Shown here in pieces: positions 27,501 to 32,700 of a stretch of DNA of 64,000 nt (positions are counted from its first letter, which is position 1; each line of letters begins with the position of its first letter). The DNA comes from Asterias rubens. Its lineage: Eukaryota; Echinodermata; Asteroidea; Forcipulatida; Asteriidae. The translations under genes were made by a program, and so were the position numbers. The notes under the pieces are model-generated. The model saw nothing but the letters and a program-made list of their open reading frames with translations. It did no database searches and was not told the origin of the DNA. The stretch covers positions 992,001 to 1,056,000 of the forward strand of contig NC_047073.1 in the NCBI RefSeq assembly GCF_902459465.1, in the 5' to 3' direction.

Positions 27501-28185
27501 GTTGCATCATGATGCAATTAACCATGGTCAAAATAAATGTATAAATATAAAAATGTAATACATTGATTAATACCTTTTTTTCAGGAGATGGAATACAGGA
27601 CGAATTCTGGACAGTTTTCTATTCCATATTTTGCGTCAGGAAATGATGTCGCGGTAAGTTTTCCATAACTGTATAGATATTTGGAGTGTAATAATTATAG
27701 TGGCTTCTTAAATAGCGCCTTATAAATGCGTCACTCAGTGAATCTCATGGCACTCCGAGTTCTGTGAACAAAATCTACAGGCAAATCACTCGGGTGGGAT
27801 TCCAACCCATGACCTTTGCATCGCTAGAGCTGCCGTCGTTTTCACAAAGAGTTAGGACTCTTATCTTGAGGTAGGATTAATCTTAAGGACTGCATACTGC
27901 AGTGCAGGGTTGGGACTCATCCTAAGATGATTCCTGAGTTGGGAAGAGTTTTGCGCGTCTTACATACAAAATGATCAAAGGCGCAGAACACATATTAAGA
28001 AGCACAGAGTGGAAGAAAAAGACAAAGAAAAAAAGGTTTTAATAGTTTTTATAGTTTTTCAATAGATTTTTTGTAGATCTTCAACAGATTTTTATATTTT
28101 TGATACTCATGATTGATTGTTTTTTTTGTTTCAGATGAATCGATTGGCAGGAATGCCTCGTCGAGGGGACCCAGATTACTTCTGA
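337..28185 (+). CDS. Gene 1: HYR24-SEA-EGF-cbEGF-SEA-EGF-TM membrane protein (5' partial, 35 exons)
   Basis: The joined model has 35 exons and about 2,520 codons with no internal stop; splice phases agree throughout. Order: 24 HYR domains (about 2,050 residues), SEA1, EGF, calcium-binding EGF, SEA2, EGF, one transmembrane helix, and a cytoplasmic tail ending in DPDYF. HYR domains are Ig/FN3-like folds of about 84 residues found in echinoderm hyalin and in vertebrate SRPX and polydom-type proteins, where they serve adhesion or matrix contacts. The role as a long adhesive or matrix-tethering stalk at the cell surface is an inference. No signal peptide is visible because the window opens inside an intron copy that also occurs upstream of the second A-type exon, so more HYR exons probably lie upstream. 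I know no named orthologue with exactly this order. The domain calls are firm; total length and function are not. Confidence 0.85.
601..965 (+). repeat. Repeat R-A, copy downstream of exon A1
   Basis: It shares AAGTAGTAGTCCCAGCC, the ACTGAGAAGTCTCCTGAA block and the CTGCAAACCAAAT..TGATACCTCACC end with the upstream copy at 1-306. The A exon is therefore sandwiched between direct repeats. Confidence 0.65.
1069..1341 (+). CDS. HYR exon 2 (type B, copy 1)
   Basis: The exon has 273 nt, phase 1-1, bounded by TTTCCAG and GTACAT. It begins DTEPPQIDCPANQT and includes YIATDAAMNNATCW near the end. The longer central loop (SPTITIEFDNSVFNVGES) marks the Y class, which occupies every third exon in the array. 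Confidence 0.92.
1529..1771 (+). CDS. HYR exon 3 (type C, copy 1)
   Basis: The exon has 243 nt, phase 1-1. It starts DEEAPNITCPENIVNNT and includes VTDNSGQDV and YNATDSSNNINYCNF. It belongs to the short Z class. Confidence 0.92.
1772..2161 (+). other. Intron C1-D1
   Basis: This 390-nt AT-rich intron holds no feature I recognise. The equivalent intron in the second repeat (5880-7095) is about 825 nt longer. Confidence 0.5.
2162..2422 (+). CDS. HYR exon 4 (type D, copy 1)
   Basis: The exon has 261 nt, phase 1-1. It starts DNEPPVFDSCPDLHFF and carries ATDNSGGHVTVNCPS, with two extra cysteines (VNC and VAC) relative to the A type. It belongs to the X class. Confidence 0.9.
2423..2964 (+). other. 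Intron D1-E1
   Basis: No gene is seen. Short, loosely repeated words (ATATCTTCTGGCC, GACTCGGTAGAACT) occur. The intron is homologous to 7357-7741. Confidence 0.4.
2965..3237 (+). CDS. HYR exon 5 (type E, copy 1)
   Basis: The exon has 273 nt, phase 1-1. It starts DMESPNITCPSNL and carries the Y-class loop MYSVGDNVLFNLSMS, then YLATDNSTNNATCDF. Several NxS/T sequons suggest N-glycosylation. Confidence 0.91.
3238..3626 (+). other. Intron E1-F1
   Basis: This 389-nt AT-rich intron holds nothing recognised. It aligns with 8015-8454 in the second repeat. Confidence 0.4.
3627..3875 (+). CDS. HYR exon 6 (type F, copy 1)
   Basis: The exon has 249 nt, phase 1-1. It starts DNEDPILTCPENIE and carries PPPVVTDNSGEIDV and YNATDYSGNVGYCNF. 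It belongs to the Z class and closes the first six-exon unit. Confidence 0.92.
4241..4560 (+). repeat. Repeat R-A, copy upstream of exon A2
   Basis: It begins with the same AAGCTAGTCAACACG as base 1 of the window and carries a short insertion (ACTAAGAAGTCTCCC) that copy 1 lacks. The window start falls at the equivalent point of the preceding unit. Confidence 0.75.
4594..4839 (+). CDS. HYR exon 7 (type A, copy 2)
   Basis: The exon has 246 nt, phase 1-1. It differs from copy 1 at only a few bases, for example SSF to SFF and TCSF to TCFF, which indicates recent duplication. Confidence 0.92.
4855..5060 (+). repeat. Repeat R-A, shortened copy downstream of exon A2
   Basis: It holds the GGACAGTTCTTTTCAGAACT block, the TGCAAACCAAATATTACATATTGAT block and the CTCACCAAGCAATGCCTC end. 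The first part of the 601-965 copy is missing. Confidence 0.6.
5177..5449 (+). CDS. HYR exon 8 (type B, copy 2)
   Basis: The exon has 273 nt, phase 1-1. It is nearly identical to exon 2; EAFSY becomes EAYSY and NSVFN becomes NSLFN. Confidence 0.92.
5637..5879 (+). CDS. HYR exon 9 (type C, copy 2)
   Basis: The exon has 243 nt, phase 1-1. It is almost identical to exon 3 (GDVNSG becomes GDANSG). The flanking introns also align closely. Confidence 0.92.
5880..7095 (+). other. Intron C2-D2 with copy-specific extra sequence
   Basis: The intron is 1216 nt, against 390 nt in the first unit. The extra AT-rich block (about 6130-7050) begins near a run of TTATTATTAATT words and TTGGTTTATTAAAAATGCAAAC, which resembles the 3' tail of a retroelement in antisense. 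No coding potential is seen. Confidence 0.45.
7096..7356 (+). CDS. HYR exon 10 (type D, copy 2)
   Basis: The exon has 261 nt, phase 1-1. It begins DNEPPVFDSCPNLHFF, with changes VPT to VPI and NCPS to NCTS against copy 1. Confidence 0.9.
7357..7741 (+). other. Intron D2-E2
   Basis: This 385-nt intron is a shortened homologue of 2423-2964. Nothing else is recognised. Confidence 0.4.
7742..8014 (+). CDS. HYR exon 11 (type E, copy 2)
   Basis: The exon has 273 nt, phase 1-1. It is close to exon 5 but varies around the central loop (SGLTPSIDV becomes SGFIPVIDV). Confidence 0.91.
8015..8454 (+). other. Intron E2-F2
   Basis: This 440-nt AT-rich intron is homologous to 3238-3626 and holds no other recognised feature. 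Confidence 0.4.
8455..8703 (+). CDS. HYR exon 12 (type F, copy 2)
   Basis: The exon has 249 nt, phase 1-1. It is close to exon 6, with replacements LVTHGQLFG to HVTLGQLFS and NVIEIVEY to DVIETVEY. Confidence 0.92.
9060..9420 (+). repeat. Repeat R-A, copy upstream of exon A3
   Basis: It is more diverged than the first two upstream copies but retains AGTAGTAGTCCCGGCCGATT and the TGATACCTCACCATGCAATG end. Confidence 0.65.
9467..9712 (+). CDS. HYR exon 13 (type A, copy 3)
   Basis: The exon has 246 nt, phase 1-1. It begins DDLPPILACPAN. VMENTPAM becomes VVENTQTM. It starts a third, incomplete unit. Confidence 0.92.
9713..10669 (+). repeat. Intron A3-B3: SINE remnant plus R-A copy
   Basis: A block at about 9990-10062 contains GGATTCAAACCCACAACC and GTAGTCCAACTACTGGAC, a degraded tRNA-derived SINE in antisense. 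An R-A copy follows at about 10290-10580, opening with GTTGAGACCAATTAAGAACT. Confidence 0.5.
10670..10942 (+). CDS. HYR exon 14 (type B, copy 3)
   Basis: The exon has 273 nt, phase 1-1. CPANQT of the other copies reads CPVNQT; otherwise it is nearly identical to exons 2 and 8. Confidence 0.92.
11129..11371 (+). CDS. HYR exon 15 (type C, copy 3)
   Basis: The exon has 243 nt, phase 1-1. DVTFLG becomes DVLFLG and the end reads IQIKG instead of IQIIG. It is the last exon of the recently amplified block. Confidence 0.92.
11690..11970 (+). repeat. Dispersed repeat in intron 15
   Basis: Sequence such as AAGCACTTTACACAAGAGG and CATCTCAGCTCCCTGGGG, then CTTGCTCAAGAACACAAGTG, resembles dispersed sequence near 32.2-32.3 and 60.3-60.5 kb. 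It is probably a degraded SINE; the class is uncertain. Confidence 0.35.
12123..12427 (+). mobile_element. MITE-1 copy
   Basis: It opens TTAATGGCACTGGACACT and closes AGTGCCTTTAA. Interior words shared with other copies include ATTGTGAGAAATGGCTCCCT and AGCTGAAGCCTTTTATTATG. It is non-coding, with terminal inverted repeats bounded by TTAA. Confidence 0.75.
12527..12775 (+). CDS. HYR exon 16 (X class, D-like, older)
   Basis: The exon has 249 nt, phase 1-1, starting DLEPPEFTECVNIS. ATDNSDGNVTLLCPGS matches the D type, but overall identity to D is low, so this triplet predates the recent amplification. Confidence 0.88.
12993..13160 (+). mobile_element. tRNA-derived SINE (SINE-A), sense
   Basis: An A-box-like GGTAGTCTAGTTGGTAAG and a B-box-like GGGTTCGAATTCCACCC are spaced as in a tRNA. 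They are followed by a body (CCACAGGACTCGGGAAAG, GAGTATACAGTGCTAACA) that is also present at 48.79 kb. It is not a functional tRNA, because the cloverleaf 3' end is missing. Confidence 0.7.
13398..13553 (-). mobile_element. MITE-1 fragment, antisense
   Basis: AGCTGAAGTCTTTTATTATT, CAGAGGGAGCCGTTTCTTAC and AGTGTCTAGTGCCTTTAAG match the MITE-1 family read from the other strand. Confidence 0.6.
13642..13911 (+). CDS. HYR exon 17 (Y class, E-like, older)
   Basis: The exon has 270 nt, phase 1-1, starting DKQDPTIICPESMDFF. DESKNYATVTL parallels DSGKNYATVPL of type E, and the end has VEDASQNNATCDI. It includes HYINDSIRLSLSEF, the Y-class loop. Confidence 0.88.
14080..14322 (+). CDS. HYR exon 18 (Z class, F/C-like, older)
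   Basis: The exon has 243 nt, phase 1-1, starting DNEVPNITCPEFVWN. The end reads SGNSNNCSFTVTIVG. The conserved ATD motif is TAD here. Confidence 0.88.
14360..14700 (+). repeat. SINE-like sequence with (ATT)n tail in intron 18
   Basis: GGCATGTGCGTAAAGCGCTCGCCTC and GGTTCGATAAGCGGTCAG look like degraded tRNA A and B boxes. A run of ATTATTATTATT near 14663-14690 could be its 3' tail. Confidence 0.4.
14881..15132 (+). CDS. HYR exon 19 (X class, D-like, older)
   Basis: The exon has 252 nt, phase 1-1, starting DEYPPQFLDCRN. ATDNSGGDVTVNCTSV closely follows the D type, and HCNAYDKYGNEGSCWF replaces the usual YxATD motif. Confidence 0.88.
15176..15318 (+). mobile_element. MITE-1 fragment
   Basis: CCAACTTACTTGGTAACAGG, AGAAGCGGCTCCCTCTGAAG and TTTTCGAGAAAGAAGTAAAT are family words. 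Both ends are missing. Confidence 0.6.
15336..15412 (-). mobile_element. SINE-A fragment, antisense
   Basis: GATTCAAACCCACAACGTTTG and CCAACTAGACCACCGAGATT are the reverse complements of the SINE-A B and A boxes. Confidence 0.55.
15574..15762. mobile_element. Terminal-inverted-repeat element (MITE-5)
   Basis: CCAATAGACCTTTATCACGG at the left is mirrored by CAGCGTGATGGAGGTCTATT at the right, and GTCATCTTGA by CCAAGATGATGAC. Similar words occur at about 36545-36750, so this is a family. Confidence 0.55.
15840..16109 (+). CDS. HYR exon 20 (Y class, B/E-like, older)
   Basis: The exon has 270 nt, phase 1-1, starting DNEMPIISCPASQV. NEYNVGDSVIFNLAMS is the Y-class loop, and YVATDAAGNTTMCNI the HYR end motif. 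Confidence 0.9.
16325..16567 (+). CDS. HYR exon 21 (Z class, older)
   Basis: The exon has 243 nt, phase 1-1, starting DNEKPVMDCPADQT. SWPTPNVVDNS and YSATDGSDNTRVCVF place it in the Z class. Confidence 0.9.
16616..16702 (-). mobile_element. SINE-A fragment, antisense
   Basis: TGGGATTTAAAACCATGGCC followed by TCAACTGTAGACCACTGAGA is a mutated antisense tRNA-like head. Confidence 0.5.
16940..17060 (+). repeat. Retroelement 3'-tail-like sequence
   Basis: CTGAAGATGAGCAGAGTATAC followed by TTCGAAACGTTGTGACC and CTTTTCAGAAC recurs in variants at 25.6, 39.9 and (antisense) 24.84 kb. The CGAAACGTTG word is typical of 3' tails of Penelope-like or other retroelements; that assignment is a guess. Confidence 0.35.
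17195..17440 (+). CDS. HYR exon 22 (X class, older)
   Basis: The exon has 246 nt, phase 1-1, starting DKEDPVLACADETI. The CP dipeptide of other copies is CA here. ATCTQGGAGGDQVGIG and DCEATDPYGNTGTCTF follow. Confidence 0.9.
17500..17860 (-). repeat. Intron 22: possible antisense retroelement tail
   Basis: TATTTATTGGTTTATTTCATAAAAATATTACAAAGG resembles the start of the extra block in intron C2-D2. The rest is unrecognised. Confidence 0.3.
17889..18158 (+). CDS. HYR exon 23 (Y class, older)
   Basis: The exon has 270 nt, phase 1-1, starting DQEPPMITCPEDTT. The end motif is YTVRDEVPLTNSCTF, the most diverged Y-class end in the array. Confidence 0.88.
18219..18682. mobile_element. MITE-4 copy split by a SINE-B insertion
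   Basis: CGATTTCACCGAACTCATCC at the left and GCGATTTGTGAATCGGCC at the right are MITE-4 ends. The unbroken relatives at 43.2 and 60.1 kb join the two halves. Between them (about 18296-18596) sits a tRNA-derived SINE with TCGGTTAAGAGC (A box), GGGTATGAATCCCG (B box) and a short poly(A). Confidence 0.6.
18883..19163 (+). pseudogene. CR1-like LINE reverse-transcriptase 3' remnant
   Basis: Conceptual translation gives LYWLPIKDRIIYKILVYVY, a typical C-terminal segment of CR1/L2-group reverse transcriptases (L-x-W-L-P-[IV] followed by K-[IV]-L). It then shows frame changes and FLKTHIMRT, ending in an (ATT)n repeat as CR1 tails do. It is truncated and dead. Confidence 0.65.
19248..19505 (+). CDS. 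HYR exon 24 (Z class, last HYR)
   Basis: The exon has 258 nt, phase 1-1, starting DDDPPTFTGCPDAF. WTPPVAMDN lacks the usual DNS. YTATDTAGRQGTCEFMVTV is followed by a short tail, SVATTG, that links to the SEA domain. Confidence 0.88.
19805..19899 (+). CDS. SEA domain 1, first exon
   Basis: The exon has 95 nt, phase 1-0, reading GLESYPVTVIMSSIRG. A beta strand and a first helix (AMLIQNLADD) fit the start of a SEA domain. The donor is GTAAGC. The next exon continues in frame with LEDLF. Confidence 0.78.
20040..20370 (-). repeat. Repeat R-A, inverted copy
   Basis: TTGAGGCATTGCATTGTGAGG and TTGGTTTGCGGTAACACC are the reverse complement of the R-A end flanking the A-type HYR exons. AGTAGATTTT and ACTGAGAAGTCTC blocks follow. 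Confidence 0.65.
20606..21008 (+). repeat. 31-bp minisatellite, 13 units
   Basis: The unit CCATAGTGAACGTGTAAGAT plus GGACGACTAAT is repeated exactly 13 times with no visible variants (403 bp). It lies in the intron that splits SEA1. The homogeneity implies recent expansion. Confidence 0.95.
21174..21399 (+). CDS. SEA domain 1, second exon
   Basis: The exon has 226 nt, phase 0-1, starting LEDLFRTSGDPL. VLVTLTPMAQRSSGSNTIVE sits where SEA domains carry the strand-loop-strand with the G-S cleavage site; here the loop reads SGSN, so cleavage is doubtful. The end is NMFPTGNVAVGNTFTI. It has exactly the length of the matching SEA2 exon. Confidence 0.8.
21455..21765 (+). mobile_element. MITE-1 copy, 3' end lost
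   Basis: It opens TTAAAGGCACTGGACACTTT and carries GAGAAACGGCTTCCTCTGAAG. The closing inverted repeat is absent. Confidence 0.7.
21861..21980 (+). CDS. EGF-like domain 1
   Basis: The exon has 120 nt, phase 1-1. Six cysteines lie in EGF spacing: GGCVNSDVCMNGGTC, then HVCECTTGFTGTDC. It is a complete one-exon module directly after SEA1. Confidence 0.92.
21981..22677 (+). other. Intron between EGF 1 and cbEGF
   Basis: This 697-nt intron contains a hairpin near 22455-22494 (AAAATAATGTTCGTCTC / GAGACAAACATTATTTT). No gene is seen. Confidence 0.4.
22678..22812 (+). CDS. Calcium-binding EGF domain
   Basis: The exon has 135 nt, phase 1-1, starting DIDECALATNSEAC and including CYNTPGTFSCTCPFGQW. 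DIDEC at the start and the N-T-x-G-x-[FY]-x-C pattern are the calcium-binding EGF signature. Confidence 0.93.
22821..23630 (+). repeat. 90-bp satellite, 9 units
   Basis: The unit runs from AACTGTTTAATAGCAGTGTA to ATAGGTCTCT. It starts 8 bp after the donor of the cbEGF exon. One site alternates G/T along the array in the order G,T,G,T,G,T,T,G,T, which points to growth in 180-bp dimers. Confidence 0.95.
23631..24318 (+). other. Rest of intron cbEGF-SEA2
   Basis: AT-rich sequence with no recognised gene or named repeat. Confidence 0.3.
24319..24446 (+). CDS. SEA domain 2, first exon
   Basis: The exon has 128 nt, phase 1-0, starting VGKIFRITIIILRLD. A helix, LIAQFTNDLLD, is followed by SRIEIA. 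The intron falls at the same phase 0 position as in SEA1. The peptide is 11 residues longer than in SEA1. Confidence 0.75.
24540..24890 (-). repeat. Repeat R-A, inverted copy with retroelement-like tail
   Basis: TTGAGGCATTGCTTGGTGAGG and CACCATGTGTATCTACTTGCC match R-A antisense. It continues to GGTCTCAACGTTTCGACTAG and CTAGTCCTCGTCAGG, the antisense form of the CGAAACGTTGAGACC tail seen at 10.29 kb. Confidence 0.6.
24962..25187 (+). CDS. SEA domain 2, second exon
   Basis: The exon has 226 nt, phase 0-1, starting VFNILIRLPGYQFV. VRVISFSSGSIIPSLIVTV holds a GSII tetrapeptide (codons 25031-25042) where autoproteolytic SEA domains cut between G and S. DNSLGDGISVEP follows. Autocleavage is plausible but untested. 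Confidence 0.82.
25188..25855 (+). other. Intron SEA2-EGF 2 with repeat fragment
   Basis: About 25610-25715 has AGAAGACGTTGAGTTG and TTACATGGTGTTACCGCAAAC, related to sequence at 39.9-40.0 kb. The rest is unrecognised. Confidence 0.35.
25856..25928 (+). CDS. EGF-like domain 2, first exon
   Basis: The exon has 73 nt, phase 1-2, reading EVCLADYCMNGGTCSYSS and ending STC. The remaining EGF cysteines are on the next exon. This is the only EGF here split by an intron. Confidence 0.88.
26330..26486 (+). pseudogene. CR1-like LINE remnant
   Basis: Translation gives NTRYGEKAFSVAVPTCWNK followed by RPLHISDSSSISSF, the typical extreme C-terminal block of CR1/L2-type reverse transcriptases (AFSV-x-x-P-x-x-WN). 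A stop then breaks the frame. It ends about 20 nt before the next exon. Confidence 0.65.
26509..26552 (+). CDS. EGF-like domain 2, second exon
   Basis: The exon has 44 nt, phase 2-1, reading CLSGFIGLQCQTPT after the split serine. It supplies the last two EGF cysteines. Confidence 0.87.
26820..27114 (+). mobile_element. MITE-1 copy, complete
   Basis: It opens TTAAAGGCACTGGACAATTA and closes CCAATAGTGTCCACTGCCTT plus TAA. Both ends begin or finish in TTAA. Short inner repeats TTGAGACCTC and AAGGTTCC are family traits. Confidence 0.8.
27163..27404 (+). CDS. Juxtamembrane, transmembrane and cytoplasmic exon
   Basis: The exon has 242 nt, phase 1-0, beginning GGGVDPPTTAPPSG, a short Pro/Thr linker. 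The helix VIIAIAVGGSLLLIIIVLGI continues LGVCFIM, followed by SRASSSR as the stop-transfer. The tail has YGRDKYQYYDNH, clustered tyrosines. Confidence 0.92.
27585..27653 (+). CDS. Cytoplasmic tail exon
   Basis: The exon has 69 nt, phase 0-0, reading EMEYRTNSGQFSIPYFASG then NDVA. It is skippable in frame. EYRTN resembles YxxN-type phosphotyrosine sites. Confidence 0.88.
27735..27960 (-). repeat. SINE-A fragment then MITE-4-like fragment
   Basis: CTCGGGTGGGATTCCAACCC is the antisense SINE B box. TCACAAAGAGTTAGGACTC and GGTAGGATTAATCTTAAGG belong to the MITE-4 group. Confidence 0.45.
28135..28185 (+). CDS. Last coding exon of gene 1
   Basis: The exon has 51 nt and starts in phase 0 after TTTCAG. 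It reads MNRLAGMPRRGDPDYF and a TGA stop. The frame is the only one that continues from the previous phase 0 exon. Confidence 0.87.
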   Translation: MNRLAGMPRRGDPDYF

Positions 28186-28720
28186 ACCCAACCCCTCTCA
28201 CCCAACGACTAACATCATTGCTCTTTTCAGTCACAATATCAAACTATAAGTCCCTTGCATATGGCGTTACAAATAGTGGAGGTTGTTTTTACTCAGGGAT
28301 GTGGCTTATATGTATTGGTCTACAGAGTTGCTCATGAGAAGCACACTGATAGTTCTGGGTTCTTATCTCCAAAGATCAAACGCTGATCGACATGTTCAAA
28401 TACTACACAATTGAACATTTCCACTCCTGAAATACTTCAATACTACAGAATTGGAAAACTTACATTAAATTTCAAACGTTTTTCACGTAGATGTACACAT
28501 ACTACAGAATTAGAAAACTAACTTTAAAAATTCAGGTGGTTTTCATGTACAAATACTACAGAAATGAAAATTTCCACTACTGAAGTACTTCATAACTACA
28601 GAATTGGAAAACTTACTTTAAAAATTCAAACGTTTTTTATGTACATTGACTACAGAATTGAGAAAAATTCCACTACTAATAAATAATTAAATACTATAGA
28701 AACTAACTAAAAGGCATTAC
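28186..28720 (+). other. Probable 3' UTR with ~100-bp imperfect repeats
   Basis: Words such as TACTACAGAATTGGAAAACTT and CTTTAAAAATTCAAACGTTT recur four to five times between 28390 and 28700. An AATAAA hexamer at 28678-28683 is a possible polyadenylation signal. Transcript end is unproven. Confidence 0.45.
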
Positions 28721-29398
28721 AATTTTTTTGTGAGAGCAAATGTTTTTTATCTCAAAAATTGACAGATGTAAGTTGAGAATTTAACAGTTGGTATTAATTG
28801 ACAAGATTTGAACCAATTTTATATCACCCATCTGGGAGCAGTGTTTATAAGTACTAAACTGGGAAAGGTTTTATTTACCAGGTAGAAAAGAGCAAAGACA
28901 AAACGGGAACATTTATATTAAGCATATTTGTATTTTTTAGTATAAATGTTATATAATGGTTATTTTGCTTGTTTATATACACTGTCTTGATGCAGCTTCG
29001 TCCATAGTCCAAATATTGTTACAAAATCAAAACTTTTAATAATAAGTTTTATAAAGCACACAAATCCACCAGAAGGAGCTCAGGGAGCTGTATCAAAGGA
29101 AGAGTAAAAAAATTAAAGTGGAAAATCTTATTTCATTCTACTTTGTTTTACGTGCTAAAAAAAACAAAAACATTTCGATATCAGGGCTAAGTCACACAGG
29201 GTATTTTACAGAAAACCAGTTCCAGACACTCCCCACAAAGAAAAAAACATTCACATAATTTTGATTGTGAGTAAAATAGTTTTGGAAAATTGTTGTAAAA
29301 AACACAGAGAAGGGTTCAAAGTGCAAATTGACTGTACAAAGTACCCCGTGTGTGACAAGAAAATGGCTCAATTTCACAAATCACTATTAAGATTCATC
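28721..29398. other. Intergenic, no gene seen
   Basis: AT-rich sequence lacking any recognised coding or repeat feature. Confidence 0.4.
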
Positions 29399-29774
29399 TT
29401 AAAGGGAAGGCACACGTTTGGTAATTACTCAAAACAAATATTAACTTAAAAACTGATATGGTAACAATCATTGGAGAGCTGTTGAGAGTATAAAACATTG
29501 TGAGAAACGGCTCCCTCTGAAGTAGCATAGATTTTGAAGTAGAGGTAATTTCTCACTAAAATAATAAAAGACTTCTAGCTAGAAGTCTTTTGTTCCTATC
29601 TGAAAGCACACCAATTCGTCCAACAAGGGTGTTTTTTCTTTTCATCATTTTCTTTCAACTCAAATGACCAATTGAGCTCAAATTTTCATAGGTTTGTTAT
29701 TTTATGCATATGTTGAGATACACCAATTGAGAACACTGGTCTTTGACAATTACCAATAGTGTACCTTCCCTTCA
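29399..29774 (+). mobile_element. MITE-1 variant copy
   Basis: It opens TTAAAGGGAAGGCACACGTT and closes AGTGTACCTTCCCTTCAA. A central hairpin GACTTCTAGCTAGAAGTC is present. This subfamily has GGGAAGGYACACG instead of GGCACTGGACAC. Confidence 0.75.
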
Positions 29775-32700
29775 AGATTCATCTTAAGTTTAGTTGTCAA
29801 GTACTACCATTGTGACATCACACATTGCTTAGCAATTAAGATTGATATTTATCTTAAGAATTATCTCAGCTCTTTGTGAAATCGAGCCAATGTCTGCTGA
29901 CTTAAGCATATGCATTAAACTTGCATATTTTGATTAGCTATAGACCTTATTGAATATGATGTCACCATTCAAATATCTTCCCTACAACATGGCGTCTGTG
30001 CTGCATGCTTCATTGATGTACACGTTTGGACACGCATACGGTTTGCCCTCCAAGATGGCGACTTTTATAGCAAAAAAGCGGTTTTTCAATACAGGCTATT
30101 CATGACTGATAAGAACACTTAATTTTGAGATACAGCCATCTGAGAATTGTATATTTTGTAATTTTAACACAAGACAGTAACGATGGATAATGTTAAGTTG
30201 AGCATAATATTAATATTGATTTTTATAAAGTGTATCATAAATATATACTCTTCTATTCTTAAGATTTGTTTGTAACCCCTACAACAGAATGTTACACTAC
30301 ACTTAAAGTGGTTTAATTGTTGTTCTGGTGTCAACATTTAGGTGCATAGTTAAGGTAGCTTTCAGTGGTGTATTTATTATTACTTTAATAATTATTATTG
30401 CACAGTATTTGTAGGGGGGCAGATAGGGGCAAAGCATTATGAGGGGGCCATATGACCAAGAGCAGTTATTTACAAGAAGTTCGAGTAGAGCTACATATAC
30501 TATTCATAATATTAGATACTGCTTTTTCAGACACTGTTTGCAGTTCAGAGATTATGGTCCAAAGATGTTTTAAATGCAAACAAATTGTCCAGTGTTTGTT
30601 TTATCAATATCATTTTATTATTAATCATTATTGTTTTCTTATGCACGGCTACAATCGTGGGTACACTTTTTGTAACAAAAATATTTAGTATCTCTGTGCA
30701 GATCTTGTGTTCTACAAACTGACGTAACATCGATTATTCATTGTTTAACATTGAGATAACTGCTTTGCAATGGTTTTCAAACTGTGGTTCAGAAAATGGA
30801 CCTTAAACAAAGTATATATCCATGATTGTGGATGTTCACAAATATTTTTACATTTCTTTGTATTCCCTTTTTAGAAAGGCATGAATAATTCAGCATTTTA
30901 TCATCAAAATTTGGGAGATGGGTGTGAATTAAGGCATACAAAACAAATATGTTATGTTGGCGTAACAGGCCCCTAGAAATAGGGTAGCTACATGTAGGTA
31001 GGGATTTTTTTGCCCTCCCAGCAACGAAATTGACATAGATAACAAAAGAAAACAAGGCTACACACAACAAATAGTCTATTTTTAAACTCATGATGACATT
31101 TATTTTATTTTTATTTCTTTAAAATATTTTAATTATTAAATTGTTTCCCTTGAATTTTTTTTTAAATATCCAGGGTCGGCCGTAATTTAAGGGTAAGTCG
31201 GGTTAGCTAACATAACATTTTTTATTCAACACTTTCACTTCCCTGGTGTAAATTTCATTAAATTTCATTGTACAATATTTTCTCTTTTTCCTGACTGTAT
31301 TCAAATATTCATATACTTATTTGACCATATATATTTCTCATGATTAGATGTTATTAGTTCACCAAGTATTCATGTGTTTACAAATAGTTTATACCATTAA
31401 ATGATTCAGTGTAAAACAACGGAACTTCATGGAGGACTTTAATTGCATTTTGTTGTTTAACATTTGAATTGATTAAAACCCTGAATTTATTCAAGTTAAC
31501 AACTGCCACTATGTACCTGTGTATATGCGGGCATATACCGCTACACAAATGGACCCCAAGCATGTCAAACTTCTTCTACACAGTCCAGAAATTGTATAAC
31601 GATTCCCACAATTCACTCAGTAAAATCTTGTATGAGAGCTTCAAATGCCCCAACCGCCCCTATGCTAAGGCCAAAGTGCATAAGGCAATGAGAAAACCCC
31701 CTTGTAATCACTGACTTGCTCTTTGGTTTTGCTCGGCCTAGATAAACCAATAAATCAAGACCACTCAAACTTTTCATTTTTTTTCTTCTTGAGTGTGTAA
31801 TGAAGGAAGTCAGGAAATTAGTTTGTTTGTTTCATTAATGAATCAGCGGATTTATTTTAAAAAAAATTTAAAGGGACAAATTTGGCAGTACGTGATTGTC
31901 CCTCCCCTTTAACGCAGCGTTTTAAAAATAAGAAGGATAGCACCCCAATGTTCCGACACCCCTATGTTCCGACACCCAACTGTATTTTCCTAATCTTTAG
32001 CCTCAAGTGAAGACTACCAGGGGGTTGTCGTAATTTATAGAGCAGTCACCATTGAGATATTGTACCATAAATTCTGCACCATTTCTGTGGCGTGTCAAGG
32101 CTTTGAGGTTTAGTACATTGGTCTCAAGTTCTGGGTTGCTGAGCAACAGCGTGTGGGTTAAAATCCTGGTCATGAGGCTTGTGTTTTTTAGCAAGACACT
32201 CAAAAACTATGATATTGCTCCTGTGATTGATTAAGCTCGGTTCACTACATAATTTATACCTGGCAGCACAGGCTAGGCATCGACTCCCCAGGGAGCTGAG
32301 ATGTTTTTTGTTTTTGTTTTTCTTGTTTAGATGATCTTCCCATCAAGGGAACTCAGCAAACTCCCACGCACAAGGGGATATAAACACCAAGCAGGCAACA
32401 GCCAATCTCTCCATACAGACATCGTTTAATGTCTATGAGTATGAATTGCACGCTCATTCAAAGGGGGAAAGGGGAATAATGAGCAATTAATGTAAATATA
32501 AATAAATACATTATACAAACAACAACCAAGATACCGTTATGAAACACTTGAAATTTATTTTGTTTTTAACATGGGGGTGTAATGCATAGTATACTGATGA
32601 TAATCAGAAATCTGGAAGGGGAAGCCCCTTCCAATTATTGTCCCTTTAAATCCCATTATCTGTCCATTAATGTTGAAGGGCGCCCTCTCCTGATCAATTT

